NCBI GenBank assembly: GCA_016714445.1
Contig: JADJNF010000008.1
Span: forward strand, 744,001-808,000
DNA: 64,000 nucleotides
DNA from: Saprospiraceae bacterium
GTDB lineage: Bacteria; Bacteroidota; Bacteroidia; Chitinophagales; Saprospiraceae
Direction of reading: 5' to 3'
A model generated the notes under the pieces. That model did not search any database. It saw only the letters and a program-made list of their open reading frames with translations, and had not been told where the DNA came from. Positions 1-9,659 of the stretch are shown here, piece by piece (position 1 is the stretch's first letter; every line of letters begins with the position of its first letter). A program made the translations under genes and the position numbers.

Positions 1-1336
1 TCCAAGGTACCAATACTGAAGTAACGGTTCCTGTATCCTCCAATGTTCGGCTTAGATTTACGGGATGAAGACCTTTATCCTGAAATGCTTTTTTATACAT
101 TTTCCCGGGGATAACCAGAGCAAGATATTGATCAGATGCTGTAACATTGATGGCAAGACATGACAAAACAGTACTGGCAAAAAGACCAAAAACAGTATGA
201 AACATATTCAATAATGCCTGGCTAATACGAGCCAAAGCACCTATTGCATCCATCACACCACCGAAAACCATGGCACATAAAATCAACCAAATCGTACCAA
301 GCATTCCTTCCATTCCTTTGGCAGAAAAAAGGTCATTTAATTCCGGATTTGTGGTTTCTATTGATGTTTTGGTAGTTAGTGATTTCATAACGCCTTTGTA
401 TGCGGTATTAAAATCAAGCGTAGTTCCCTCGGCTATTTTTACCACGATTTCAGGTTGGGCTATAATTGCGACTATACCACCGAGCAGAGCGCCTGCCAGA
501 AGCGCAACCAACGGCTGAGTTTTTTTTATAATCAGAAAAATTACAACTGCCGGCACTAAAAACAGCCAAGGACTTATATTAAAAGCAGCATCTATAGCAT
601 TAAGTTTGTCGGAAATATCCGGAGAGCCTGTAGCTGAAATATTAAATCCAATAATCAGAAAAACAACCAAAGCTACAAGAATAGAAGGTACAGTGGTCAT
701 TAACATATATTTTATGTGATCAAACAATTCAGCACCGGCCATAGCAGATGCAAGATTTGTGGTATCGGATAGCGGAGAAATTTTATCTCCAAAGTAAGCA
801 CCTGAAATCACAGCACCGGCAGTCATTCCTGGATTTATTCCCATGGTCTGCCCGATGCCTATAAGTGCAATACCCACAGTTGCTGAAGTGGACCAGGAAC
901 TTCCTGTAGCCAAAGAAACAATGGAGCAAATTACCAGTGATGCAGCAAGAAAAATACTGGGTGTAAGTATTTGCAAACCATAATAAATCATTGAAGGAAT
1001 TACACCACTGAGTAACCATGTACCCGACAATGCCCCAACCATTAAAAGTATAAGGATAGCTCCGGAAGTAGATTTAACATTATGACCCACTTCTTCCATC
1101 ATTTGTTGATAAGATACTTTATTCCGGAAACCGACTATTGCCGCAACAGCTGCACCAATGATAAGTATAAATTGATTACTCCCACCTAAAGCACTGTCTC
1201 CAAAGATAAAAATGTTATATGCCAGCAATCCTACCAAAATAATCACAGGAAAAAGTGCTTCTGTTATAGATAGTTCTTTATTTATTATGATAACCTCTTG
1301 CTCAGGTAATTCAGGTTTGATGTCTTTACTATGCAT
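1..1336 (-). CDS. nhaC: Na+/H+ antiporter NhaC family (3' end outside window)
   Basis: Reading the minus strand from the ATG at 1336-1334 gives one uninterrupted frame of about 445 codons that runs off the left edge, so the C-terminus is missing. The protein is a multi-pass inner-membrane protein. After a charged N-terminus (MHSKDIKPELPEQE) come many hydrophobic segments. Conserved stretches typical of NhaC include GSSWSTSATVG, ISGAYFGDKISPLSDTT and, at the very edge, RTLEDTGTVTS. NhaC proteins exchange cytoplasmic Na+ for protons, and some relatives couple malate or lactate. It is divergent from the efflux operon starting at 1535, with about 200 bp of AT-rich DNA between them. The substrate cannot be set from sequence, but family membership is clear. 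Confidence 0.9.
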   Translation of the reverse strand, partial: MHSKDIKPELPEQEVIIINKELSITEALFPVIILVGLLAYNIFIFGDSALGGSNQFILIIGAAVAAIVGFRNKVSYQQMMEEVGHNVKSTSGAILILLMVGALSGTWLLSGVIPSMIYYGLQILTPSIFLAASLVICSIVSLATGSSWSTSATVGIALIGIGQTMGINPGMTAGAVISGAYFGDKISPLSDTTNLASAMAGAELFDHIKYMLMTTVPSILVALVVFLIIGFNISATGSPDISDKLNAIDAAFNISPWLFLVPAVVIFLIIKKTQPLVALLAGALLGGIVAIIAQPEIVVKIAEGTTLDFNTAYKGVMKSLTTKTSIETTNPELNDLFSAKGMEGMLGTIWLILCAMVFGGVMDAIGALARISQALLNMFHTVFGLFASTVLSCLAINVTASDQYLALVIPGKMYKKAFQDKGLHPVNLSRTLEDTGTVTSVLVPW

Positions 1337-1534
1337 ATTTTTTGCAAATTGATAAAGTTAATTGATAATAATCACGCAATATAAAAGTAATATTAATAAA
1401 TTTACCAAATTATTTTTATGTTTATTTTTGAATTTACAAAAGCCAATTTTTTTGACATGATACAAATTTCGCTTTGAAATGAACATTTTAGTATCAAATA
1501 AGATTGTAGTTTCTAATTTATTATCCAAATCATT

Positions 1535-2590
1535 ATGAGTATTTATAAAATAGTCCTTTTGTCAGGTCTTGTTTTTTTTTCATGTAAAAAGGAAGAAAAA
1601 AAAGCTGATAATGCAAAAACTACCCCACAAACTGAACAAAAAGCGCTGAAAGTGGACGGTATCATTGCGCACGAAGAAATAACAACCGGGACCATTAGTA
1701 CGACCGGAACCATTATTGCCAATGAAGAAGTGGAAATTAAAAGTGAAATTTCAGGAAAAATCACTGGAGTACATTTTAAGGAAGGCACTTTTGTAAAAGA
1801 AGGACAGTTGCTGGTAAAGTTAAATGATGATGATCTGCAAGCTCAGGTACGAAAACTGAGTATTGAAATCAAAATGGCTGAAGAAAAAGAGGGCCGGATG
1901 AAACAACTTTTAGCTGCAAATGCCATCAGCAAAGAAGAATACGATGTTCAGCTTACAAGTCTTAATTTACTCAAAGCGAATGTAGATATTATTAAAGTGG
2001 ATATAAGTAAAACGAGAATAACAGCACCATTTAGCGGCATTATCGGCTTTAAGAATGTGAGTCCTGGAGCAATATTATCTTCCAGTACGGTTATAGCTTC
2101 TATCCAAAACACCCAACCGCTCAAACTTGAGTTTTCTATCCCTGAAAAATATAATAATTTGATTTATCAAGGTACAATTGTAGATTTTAAGGTGGCTGGG
2201 TCTAATATTATCAATAAAGCAAACGTTTATGCAAAAGAGCCCAAAATAGATCAAAACACTCGAACATCGAAAGTTAGGGCGACCTTTTCAAATCCTGGTG
2301 GTAAATTATTTCCGGGGTCTTTTGCTGAAATAAATATTTCTGTAGGCGAAAAGACGAAAGTAAAAATGGTACCTACCATTGCCTATATTCCAGATATTAG
2401 TGGAGCAAAACTTTTTGTAAAACGAGGTGGTGTGGCAGTAAGTGTCCCGGTAAAAGCCGGAATCAGGACAGAAAAAGAAATTCAGATACTGGAAGGATTA
2501 AATGATGGCGATACAGTTATTGTTTCAGGCATTCTGCAGCTTAAGCCGAAAATGCCGGTAGAAGTTAACATCATTAATCAGGCTCAATAA
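1535..2590 (+). CDS. RND efflux periplasmic adaptor (HlyD/MexA family lipoprotein)
   Basis: This 351-residue membrane-fusion protein links an inner-membrane RND pump to an outer-membrane channel. The N-terminus is a lipoprotein signal with the lipobox FFSC and the lipid-carrying Cys at residue 17, followed by a Lys/Glu-rich linker. The barrel-sandwich (biotinyl-lipoyl-like) half reads EVEIKSEISGKITGVHF. An alpha-hairpin follows at about residues 105-155, then the second lipoyl half (TRITAPFSGIIGFKNVSPG) and the beta-barrel and membrane-proximal domains. It is the first gene of an operon with the permease (10 bp downstream) and a TolC-like gene. The cargo is unknown; drugs, detergents or lipids are all possible. 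Confidence 0.93.
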   Translation: MSIYKIVLLSGLVFFSCKKEEKKADNAKTTPQTEQKALKVDGIIAHEEITTGTISTTGTIIANEEVEIKSEISGKITGVHFKEGTFVKEGQLLVKLNDDDLQAQVRKLSIEIKMAEEKEGRMKQLLAANAISKEEYDVQLTSLNLLKANVDIIKVDISKTRITAPFSGIIGFKNVSPGAILSSSTVIASIQNTQPLKLEFSIPEKYNNLIYQGTIVDFKVAGSNIINKANVYAKEPKIDQNTRTSKVRATFSNPGGKLFPGSFAEINISVGEKTKVKMVPTIAYIPDISGAKLFVKRGGVAVSVPVKAGIRTEKEIQILEGLNDGDTVIVSGILQLKPKMPVEVNIINQAQ

Positions 2591-2600
2591 ATAGTAACTG

Positions 2601-5600
2601 ATGAGATTATCAGAAATCAGTATAAAAAGACCGGTACTAGCTACTGTAATGTCTGTTTTAATAGTTCTCTTTGGAATTATTGGATTCTTTTATCTCGGGG
2701 TAAGAGATTATCCCAGTGTAGATCCTCCAGTTATAACTGTTAGTACCAGTTACCCCGGAGCAAATTCAGATGTAATTATTTCTCAGATTACAGAGCCTTT
2801 AGAACAAGCAGTAAATGGAATAGATGGTATAAAAGCGATCACTTCAACCAGTAGTGACGGACGGAGTACCATTACTGTCGAATTTAATCTCGAAGTTGAT
2901 CTCGAGTCAGCGGCCAATGATGTCAGAGACAAAGTTTCAGGTGCGCTGCGTAATCTTCCGCCAGATGCCAATCCTCCAATTGTAAGTAAAGCAGATGCTA
3001 ATGCGCAGCCTATACTTTCACTGACCGTTCAGAGTACTCAACGCTCATTGCTTGAACTTTCGGAAATAGGCAACAATCTATTTAAAGAAAGATTTCAGAC
3101 TATACCAGGCGTGAGCAGTGTGAGTATCTGGGGAGAGAAAAAATACTCCATGAAGTTAATGATGGATCCAGCAAAACTTGCTGGACTGGGCATAACTCCA
3201 GTGGATGTCAGAAATGCATTGACCAGCGCAAATGTAGAATTGCCATCTGGGCGGATTGATGGGGATAATACTGAACTGACCATCAGAACTGTTGGCAGAA
3301 TAGAAACGGTGGAGGAATTTAATAATTTGATCATCAGAGAAAATAATGGTGCAATAATTCGATTTAAAGATATTGGTGTAGCAGAAATGAGACCGGAAAA
3401 TGAGCGGTCATTGTTGCGGGGAAACGGTGCAATACCAATGATAGGAATCGCTGTAACCCCACAACCGGGGGCAAATTATATTGCCATTGCAGACGAATTT
3501 TTCAAAAGACTGGAAAATATTAAAAAAGATTTGCCTGCTGATCTTCAACTGGGAATGGCTCTGGACACCACCAAAGGTATAAAACAGGCCATTAGCGAAG
3601 TGGAAGAAACTATATTAATTGCCTTTGGTCTGGTAGTGCTGGTCATATTTTTATTTCTTCGAAACTGGCGATCAACCCTGATTCCGGTTGTAGCCATACC
3701 TATCTCTTTGATTAGTGCATTTTTTATTATGTATATGGCTGGTTTTTCGATCAACATCCTGACTTTATTAGGGATTGTACTGGCTACCGGACTTGTAGTA
3801 GATGATGCGATAGTGGTATTGGAGAACATATACCAGAAAATAGAACAAGGTATGTCTCCTCGTGAAGCAGCCTTTAAAGGTTCAGAAGAGATATTTTTTG
3901 CTATTGTTTCCACTACAGTAACTTTAGTGGCCGTTTTTCTTCCGATCATGTTTTTACAGGGTCTTACCGGTAGATTATTCAGAGAGTTTGGAGTGGTAGT
4001 CGCGGGTGCTGTTTTGGTATCTGCCTTTGTATCATTGACACTTACACCTATGATGAGTGCAAACTTGCTTAAACATGGAGACAATCAGGGCGCTTTTTAC
4101 AGAGTTACTGAACGGTTTTTTGTTGGAATGACAAATTTGTATGGTAAAGGATTGACTGGGTTTTTTAGAATCAGATGGATAGCTGTATTAATTATGCTAT
4201 TATCTTCCTGGAGTATTTATCATCTGGGAAAAGGATTACCTACCGAACTGGCTCCAATGGAAGACAAAGGTCGACTTAGCGTAAATGCCACTGCCCCGGA
4301 AGGAGCTTCATTTGATTTTATGAATAGCTTTCTTACCAAATTGATTAGCGATGTAGAAGCAATACCAGAAAAAGACGCAATACTTTCTGTTACAGCTCCT
4401 GGATTTGGGGCATCGCAGGCTTCAAATACTGGTTTTGTGCGAATATCTCTGGTGGAAGCTGAAAACAGGACAAAGTCTCAAATGCAAATTGCAGATGAAC
4501 TGGCCCAAACAGTTAAGAAATATACAGATGCCAGAGTTTTTGTAAATCAGGAACAAACGATTGGTGACCGACGAGGAGGGCTTCCGGTCCAATTTGTCAT
4601 TATGGCACCCAATTTTGATATGTTAAAAAAGGCCATTCCTCCCTTTTTGGAAAAAGCACGTCAACATGAAGCATTTCAGGCAGTTGATATTAATTTAAAA
4701 TTTAATAAACCTGAGCTTAAAATCGATATTGACCGAAATCGTGCACAGGTGTTGGGCGTATCAGTAATGGATATAGCACAGACCCTTCAACTATATTTTG
4801 CAGAACAAAGACTAGGGTTTTTTATTAAAGATGGTAAACAATATCAGGTAATAGGACTTGCCAATAAAGAAAATAGAAACGAGCCTACAGACCTTAAGTC
4901 TATATATGTTCGCAGTAATAAAGGCGAAATGATACAATTGGACAACCTGATTACCATGTCAGAACAAAGTAATCCACCTCAATTATATAGATTCAACAGA
5001 TATGTGTCAGCGACAGTATCTGCGGGTACTTCACCGGGAGTATCTTTGGGTCAGGGAATACAAGCCATGCGGGATATAGCAGGGGAAGTATTGGATGATA
5101 ATTATTCCACAGACCTATCGGGACCATCAAAAGAGTTTGAAGAAAGTTCATCTACATTGTTGTTTGCATTCATACTTGCTTTGCTGTTGGTGTATTTAAT
5201 ACTGGCGGCACAGTTTGAGAGTTTCATTGACCCTTTGATCATAATGTTTACGGTGCCTCTTGCTTTGGCAGGTGCTATACTCGCATTGTGGTATACAGAC
5301 TCAACCCTGAATATCTTTAGCCAGATCGGTATTATTGTATTAATAGGAATAGTCACTAAAAATGGAATATTGATCGTAGAATTTGCCAATCAAAGGAAAG
5401 AAGAAGGGCTTAAGTCACTTGAAGCGGTAAAAGAAGCAGCTATATCCAGATTACGGCCTATACTTATGACCAGCCTTGCTACAGTACTGGGCGCTCTGCC
5501 AATAGCACTTGCTTTAGGAGCAGCTTCAGTATCAAGGGTTTCGATGGGTATAGCTATCATTGGTGGTTTAATGTTTTCTTTGGTACTTACATTATTTGTT

Positions 5601-5663
5601 ATACCGGCATTATATACATATTTATCCCGCAATAAAACAGTTTTCGAAGATGGTGCGCATTAG
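2601..5663 (+). CDS. RND efflux transporter permease (AcrB/MexB, HAE1-like)
   Basis: At 1020 residues this has the usual length of a hydrophobe/amphiphile RND pump. It begins with the family start (MRLSEISIKRPVLATVMS) and TM1, followed by a large periplasmic loop, TM2-TM6, a second loop and TM7-TM12. The proton-relay aspartates lie in TM4 (GLVVDDAIVVLENIY), and the TM10 lysine is present (VTKNGILIVEFANQ). It uses proton influx to expel substrates through the adaptor encoded just upstream and the channel encoded downstream. Its last 14 nt overlap the start of the TolC-like gene, which suggests translational coupling. Substrate specificity cannot be read from the sequence. Confidence 0.95.
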   Translation: MRLSEISIKRPVLATVMSVLIVLFGIIGFFYLGVRDYPSVDPPVITVSTSYPGANSDVIISQITEPLEQAVNGIDGIKAITSTSSDGRSTITVEFNLEVDLESAANDVRDKVSGALRNLPPDANPPIVSKADANAQPILSLTVQSTQRSLLELSEIGNNLFKERFQTIPGVSSVSIWGEKKYSMKLMMDPAKLAGLGITPVDVRNALTSANVELPSGRIDGDNTELTIRTVGRIETVEEFNNLIIRENNGAIIRFKDIGVAEMRPENERSLLRGNGAIPMIGIAVTPQPGANYIAIADEFFKRLENIKKDLPADLQLGMALDTTKGIKQAISEVEETILIAFGLVVLVIFLFLRNWRSTLIPVVAIPISLISAFFIMYMAGFSINILTLLGIVLATGLVVDDAIVVLENIYQKIEQGMSPREAAFKGSEEIFFAIVSTTVTLVAVFLPIMFLQGLTGRLFREFGVVVAGAVLVSAFVSLTLTPMMSANLLKHGDNQGAFYRVTERFFVGMTNLYGKGLTGFFRIRWIAVLIMLLSSWSIYHLGKGLPTELAPMEDKGRLSVNATAPEGASFDFMNSFLTKLISDVEAIPEKDAILSVTAPGFGASQASNTGFVRISLVEAENRTKSQMQIADELAQTVKKYTDARVFVNQEQTIGDRRGGLPVQFVIMAPNFDMLKKAIPPFLEKARQHEAFQAVDINLKFNKPELKIDIDRNRAQVLGVSVMDIAQTLQLYFAEQRLGFFIKDGKQYQVIGLANKENRNEPTDLKSIYVRSNKGEMIQLDNLITMSEQSNPPQLYRFNRYVSATVSAGTSPGVSLGQGIQAMRDIAGEVLDDNYSTDLSGPSKEFEESSSTLLFAFILALLLVYLILAAQFESFIDPLIIMFTVPLALAGAILALWYTDSTLNIFSQIGIIVLIGIVTKNGILIVEFANQRKEEGLKSLEAVKEAAISRLRPILMTSLATVLGALPIALALGAASVSRVSMGIAIIGGLMFSLVLTLFVIPALYTYLSRNKTVFEDGAH

Positions 5664-6957
5664 TATTCTTTATTTTACATTTATCTTTTTATCCCTTAGT
5701 GGAGCAACCGGACAGGAGACATTAAGTCTGGATGAAGCTGTCAGAATAGCATTGCAAAACAACTTCAATGTAAAAATTGCAATGAATGATGCTGTGATAA
5801 ACAAAACTAACAATACCATAGGTAATGCAGGCCTATTGCCTGAAGTAGCACTTAATTTTGGCAATAATTATAATATCAATAATACCAGACAAGAGTTTTT
5901 TAGTGGTGATACAAGAGAGGGAAATGGTGTAAATACCAGTAATATAAATGCCAATATTCAATTAGGATGGACAGTATTTGACGGTATGCGCATGTTTGTA
6001 AACAGAGACAGGCTAAAAGAAATTGAAAGCTTAGGGGAACTCAATATCCAGTTACAAATGGAAAATACAGTAAGTCAGGTGATGTCTGTATATTATAATA
6101 TCGAACAACATCAGAGACGTGTTGAAACCATTCAAAAAGCAATAGAAATATCAAAAGAGAGATATGAACTTGCATCACTTAAAAAAAATGTTGGCTCCGG
6201 CTCCGGTATACCTGTTCTCCAGGCAAAAGTAGATATTAATGCGGATAGTTCTGCTTTGATCAGACAACAGCTGATACTAAAAACGTCAAAAATACAGCTA
6301 AATGAAATATTGGGAAGATCACCTGAAATCATCTTTGACATTTCGACATTAACGGATAATCAGAAGGATGTAGATTTTCAGCAGTTATCTGAATTGACAG
6401 CACAACGCAATCTAATGCTACAGATGGCCGATAAAAATATCAGACTTTCAGAGTTGAATGTAAAATTATGGGAAGGAAATAAGTATCCGACTATTGACTT
6501 AAATCTTGGGTATAATTTTAGTAGATTGAAAGCAGAAATAGGTATTTTAAAATTTAATCAGAACGCAGGACTGTCTTATGGACTTACAGGAAGATGGAAT
6601 ATTTTTAACGGCTGGAATAATAAGAGAGAGATACAAGTGGCAAAATTAGGTATAGAAACGGGTAAACTTACTAAGGAGCAAACAGCATTGTCCCTCAAAA
6701 CAGATCTTTTTACTGTATACAATAATTATCTCACAGCCCGTGAACTGACCAAAATCGAAGAAGGAAATATCAGCATTGCAGAACAAAATTTAGATATTAC
6801 TACAGAAAAAATGCGTTTGGGAACAATTGATGCGCTTGAGTTAAGGCAAGCTCAACTTAATCTTGTCGATGTTGAATTCAGAAAAATTACTTCTGCTTTT
6901 GAAGCAAGAATGGCACATTTGGAGTTAATGAGATTATCAGGACAGCTATTGAAGTAA
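5650..6957 (+). CDS. TolC family outer membrane efflux channel
   Basis: This 435-residue protein is the outer-membrane partner of the RND pump. The ATG at 5650 was chosen because it opens a clean signal peptide (MVRISILYFTFIFLSLSGATG) and overlaps the permease stop by 14 nt. An in-frame start at 5596 would add 18 non-secretory residues. Typical TolC features are LSLDEAVRIALQNN near the mature N-terminus, two long alpha-helical repeats each with strand pairs, and the second-repeat motif GTIDALELRQAQLNLVDVE. The operon order adaptor-permease-channel fits a self-contained tripartite pump. Confidence 0.93.
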   Translation: MVRISILYFTFIFLSLSGATGQETLSLDEAVRIALQNNFNVKIAMNDAVINKTNNTIGNAGLLPEVALNFGNNYNINNTRQEFFSGDTREGNGVNTSNINANIQLGWTVFDGMRMFVNRDRLKEIESLGELNIQLQMENTVSQVMSVYYNIEQHQRRVETIQKAIEISKERYELASLKKNVGSGSGIPVLQAKVDINADSSALIRQQLILKTSKIQLNEILGRSPEIIFDISTLTDNQKDVDFQQLSELTAQRNLMLQMADKNIRLSELNVKLWEGNKYPTIDLNLGYNFSRLKAEIGILKFNQNAGLSYGLTGRWNIFNGWNNKREIQVAKLGIETGKLTKEQTALSLKTDLFTVYNNYLTARELTKIEEGNISIAEQNLDITTEKMRLGTIDALELRQAQLNLVDVEFRKITSAFEARMAHLELMRLSGQLLK

Positions 6958-6980
6958 ATAGTTGCTTAAAATTTATCAGC

Positions 6981-7439
6981 ATGTTAAAAAATATTTTAAA
7001 AACGCTACAAGAGACTGGAGATATAGTAGTCGAAAAAGCATCGGAACTTAATGATGCAGCAAAAGAAAAATTTCAGGAAGCAAAAGAGCAGACCAGAGAT
7101 AAAGTCCTTTCAATCATCGAAGAGTGGGTAGAATTATTACCCAAACTTATGGCATTGGGGTTTGAAATGACTTCATTTGGTATTTCGATGTCACTAAGTC
7201 CTTGTATGCTTGCTGAATTAAAAGGAAAAACCGATGATTTTAGTGAGGAAAGGATTAAAGAATTGCTCGAAATACATAAAGAAGATAAATCACTCAAACT
7301 GTTTCTAAATGTCATAAAAACCACCTTTGTTTTGCATAAAAAAACAAACGCCGGCATGAAAGACGATTTGATAGTAAGGGTAGAAGTAAAACTTTCACCT
7401 GAGATTAAAGTGTTTATTGGTCAACCCCAACTGACATGA
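6981..7439 (+). CDS. Conserved hypothetical protein in efflux/MOSC operon
   Basis: I do not recognise a family for this 152-residue protein. It has no signal peptide. Residues 1-45 are a long, highly charged amphipathic helix rich in Glu, Lys and Ala (ASELNDAAKEKFQEAKEQ). A moderately hydrophobic stretch follows (LLPKLMALGFEMTSFGISM), then a charged helical region, and the end looks beta-like (LIVRVEVKLSPEIKVFIG). It starts 23 bp after the TolC-like gene, and its stop overlaps the MOSC start by 4 nt, so it is probably cotranscribed with both. Function is unknown. Confidence 0.7.
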   Translation: MLKNILKTLQETGDIVVEKASELNDAAKEKFQEAKEQTRDKVLSIIEEWVELLPKLMALGFEMTSFGISMSLSPCMLAELKGKTDDFSEERIKELLEIHKEDKSLKLFLNVIKTTFVLHKKTNAGMKDDLIVRVEVKLSPEIKVFIGQPQLT

Positions 7440-8227
7440 CCAGGGTAGTTTCGTCATTGATTATTTATCCCGTGAAGAGTTTGGCAGGAATTAACACTGT
7501 GCAGGCTAATGCTATGCAAGCCGGGTTTGAACACGATCGGAGATGGATGCTGCTGGATGAAAATAATGTATTTATGACACAAAGAGACATGCCTCAAATG
7601 GCATTGTTTATTCCTGAAATCAATGAAGATTCATTATCTGTTCATTTTAAAAATGAAAGTATCTCATTTGATTTGAAGGAAATGAACGGGGAGATAATTT
7701 CTACAAAAGTTTGGGACGATAACGCCGAAACTCAAATAGTGAGCAAATTAGCTAGCGAATGGTTTTCTGATCAGCTAGGTAGAAGAATAAAAATAGTTAA
7801 GATAAAATCAGAAGAATCCCGCAGCCACTACAATACATTAAGACATATAGATATCCCTGTAAGTCTGGCAGACGGATATCCTTATCTTCTGACTGGGGAA
7901 GAAAGCCTGAATAATCTAAACTCTAAACTGGAAAAAAATGTACCTATGAACAGGTTCAGACCAAATATTGTAGTTACTACCACAGTTGCGCATGAAGAGG
8001 ATCAGTGGGAAAATATAGCAATAGGTGAAGCAGGATTCAAAAATATGAAACCCTGTGGCAGATGTACTATGGTAACCATTGACCAATCAACAGGCCTTTC
8101 AAATAATGAGACCCTGAAAGTCTTGAATACTTACAGGAAGTCAGGCAACAGTGTCATTTTTGGTACGAATATGATGTGTACAATAGAAGGTAAAGTCACT
8201 GTTGGTGATGTTATACACTTAAGTTAG
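7436..8227 (+). CDS. MOSC domain-containing protein
   Basis: This 263-residue protein has an N-terminal MOSC beta-barrel domain (IYPVKSLAGI, then EHDRRWMLLDENNVFMTQRD) and a C-terminal MOSC domain (MNRFRPNIVV, KPCGRCTMVTID). It has the layout of YcbX and the mARC proteins. MOSC proteins carry the molybdenum cofactor and take part in sulfur-transfer or N-hydroxylated-base reduction. Cys207 is a candidate Mo ligand, with Cys210 nearby. YcbX partners with a separate reductase or carries a ferredoxin domain, and no such domain is present here. The start overlaps the upstream stop as ATGA, implying coupling. Confidence 0.88.
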   Translation: MTRVVSSLIIYPVKSLAGINTVQANAMQAGFEHDRRWMLLDENNVFMTQRDMPQMALFIPEINEDSLSVHFKNESISFDLKEMNGEIISTKVWDDNAETQIVSKLASEWFSDQLGRRIKIVKIKSEESRSHYNTLRHIDIPVSLADGYPYLLTGEESLNNLNSKLEKNVPMNRFRPNIVVTTTVAHEEDQWENIAIGEAGFKNMKPCGRCTMVTIDQSTGLSNNETLKVLNTYRKSGNSVIFGTNMMCTIEGKVTVGDVIHLS

Positions 8228-8230
8228 TAA

Positions 8231-8641
8231 TCAGTTCAGTGTGTACTCAACAGAAATTGCGGTATTGAGTAATTTAGAAATCGGGCAATTGGCTTCAGCA
8301 TCTTTTACCAATTCATCAAATTTTTCTGAATCAATTCCTACGACGCAAGCCTTTAAGATCAAATGAGATGAAGTTACAGCCCCGTTTTCAAAATTAATAT
8401 GACAGGTGGCATCCAATTCGTCGGGAACAAATCCAGCACCGGACAGATTAAAGCTCAATTTCATAGCAAAACATCCTGCATGTGCTGCAGCAATTAGTTC
8501 TTCAGGATTTGTACCTATGCCATCAGCAAAACGGGTATTAAAAGAATATTGTGTCTGGTTTAATACAGTACTTTGAGTAGTTAAGTGCCCTTGTCCTTCT
8601 TTTCCACTGCCTTTCCAAATGGCTGTTGCTTTTCTGATCAT
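8231..8641 (-). CDS. OsmC family peroxiredoxin-like protein
   Basis: The ATG at 8641 gives a 136-residue protein of standard OsmC length. A longer frame from 8698 would add an unconserved hydrophobic leader. The two redox cysteines of the family are Cys57 in AAAHAGCFAMKLS and Cys119 in EANCPISKLL. OsmC proteins are cytoplasmic thiol peroxidases that reduce organic hydroperoxides. The gene is convergent with the MOSC gene, whose stop lies only 3 bp away. It matches the OsmC subgroup more than Ohr because of the NPEELIAAAHAGC context. Confidence 0.92.
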   Translation of the reverse strand: MIRKATAIWKGSGKEGQGHLTTQSTVLNQTQYSFNTRFADGIGTNPEELIAAAHAGCFAMKLSFNLSGAGFVPDELDATCHINFENGAVTSSHLILKACVVGIDSEKFDELVKDAEANCPISKLLNTAISVEYTLN

Positions 8642-8772
8642 GATATTAAATTTTATGGTTGAACTAAAGTCATAAAGATACATCAAAATCACATTCAAAG
8701 TGTAAATGACATTTCATAATATCCTGTTTTATTGCAATTAATTACCTACTTTCGTGGCGGAAATATTATTAA

Positions 8773-9249
8773 ATGATAGAAAATATTAGTAAATACGAAA
8801 TAACCAGAGATGTTAACTTTGATTTCACCATATTCATACCTACCTGGAATAATCTTGGATTTATTTTAAATTGTCTGGATAGCATAAAAAAAAATTCGAT
8901 GCTTAAAATTCAACCCATTGTTATTATTAATGATGGCAAGGATGGTACCCTGGATTGGTTTTTGAACCAAAATGAATTTGACTATATACATTCAATAGAA
9001 AATATTGGGATATGTTATGCGCTCAATATCGCCAGAAGCCTCGTAAAATCAGACTACATTATTTATGCCAATGATGATATGTATTTTCTACCGGACTGGG
9101 ACAAAAATTTATTATTGGAAATACAAAAAATTGGCAATAAAGCTTTTATGCTATCTTCCACTATGATTGAGCCGGATGACACAGGAAACAAATGTATTTC
9201 TTTAGGCAATTACGGTAAAACGCTGGCAGATTTTCAGGAAAAAGATTAA
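8773..9249 (+). CDS. Glycosyltransferase family 2, N-terminal part (frameshifted)
   Basis: This 158-residue frame holds the donor-binding half of a GT-A glycosyltransferase: FTIFIPTWNNLGFILNCLDSI, then VIINDGKDGT, and the DxD-like metal motif in YANDDMYFLPDWD. It stops at TAA 9247-9249 while still inside the conserved fold. The acceptor half continues in the +2-shifted frame starting at ATG 9249. One extra base in the run around 9241-9248 would fuse the two into a single protein of about 295 residues. The piece is therefore probably half of a disrupted gene, or a sequencing or assembly slip in the AAAAA or TT run. The TAATG arrangement could allow coupled translation, but neither half would be a complete enzyme. 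Confidence 0.75.
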   Translation: MIENISKYEITRDVNFDFTIFIPTWNNLGFILNCLDSIKKNSMLKIQPIVIINDGKDGTLDWFLNQNEFDYIHSIENIGICYALNIARSLVKSDYIIYANDDMYFLPDWDKNLLLEIQKIGNKAFMLSSTMIEPDDTGNKCISLGNYGKTLADFQEKD

Positions 9250-9659
9250 TGAGCGAATACCAGCAGTACTTCAGGACTGATTGGAAAGGAAGTACCTGGC
9301 CTCCCAATGTAGTCCACAGAGATGTATGGGATCTTGTAGGAGGATTTAGTGTAGAGTTTAGCCCGGGTATGTATTCAGATCCGGATTTTAGCATGAAATT
9401 GTATCAGGCAGGAGTTAGACATTTCAAAGGTGTGGGCAATAGTCTGGTATATCACTTTGGTTCAAAATCAACCAAAAGGGTGAAGAAAAACAAAGGACGG
9501 AATACTTTTTTGATGAAGTGGGGTATGACAGCCAATCATTTTTCAAAGGTTTATTTACAAACCGGCAATCCATGGGATGAAAAGGGGGTTAAGGTTTCAG
9601 AAAATTATGCTTCTAAGATGATCAATACTTTAAAAAGGATGCTGGGCGCATTGGAATAG
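9249..9659 (+). CDS. Glycosyltransferase family 2, C-terminal part (frameshifted)
   Basis: This 136-residue frame carries the second half of the same glycosyltransferase: TWPPNVVHRDVWDLVGGF, then FSPGMYSDPDFSMKLYQAG, which holds the acidic catalytic region, and VYHFGSKSTKRVKKNKGRN. It contains no donor-binding DxD motif, which lies in the upstream frame. Its ATG overlaps the upstream TAA by one base. The reading frame of this piece continues upstream without a stop for only a few codons, so it is not an independent gene with its own N-terminus. The target sugar and acceptor are unknown. Confidence 0.72.
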   Translation: MSEYQQYFRTDWKGSTWPPNVVHRDVWDLVGGFSVEFSPGMYSDPDFSMKLYQAGVRHFKGVGNSLVYHFGSKSTKRVKKNKGRNTFLMKWGMTANHFSKVYLQTGNPWDEKGVKVSENYASKMINTLKRMLGALE

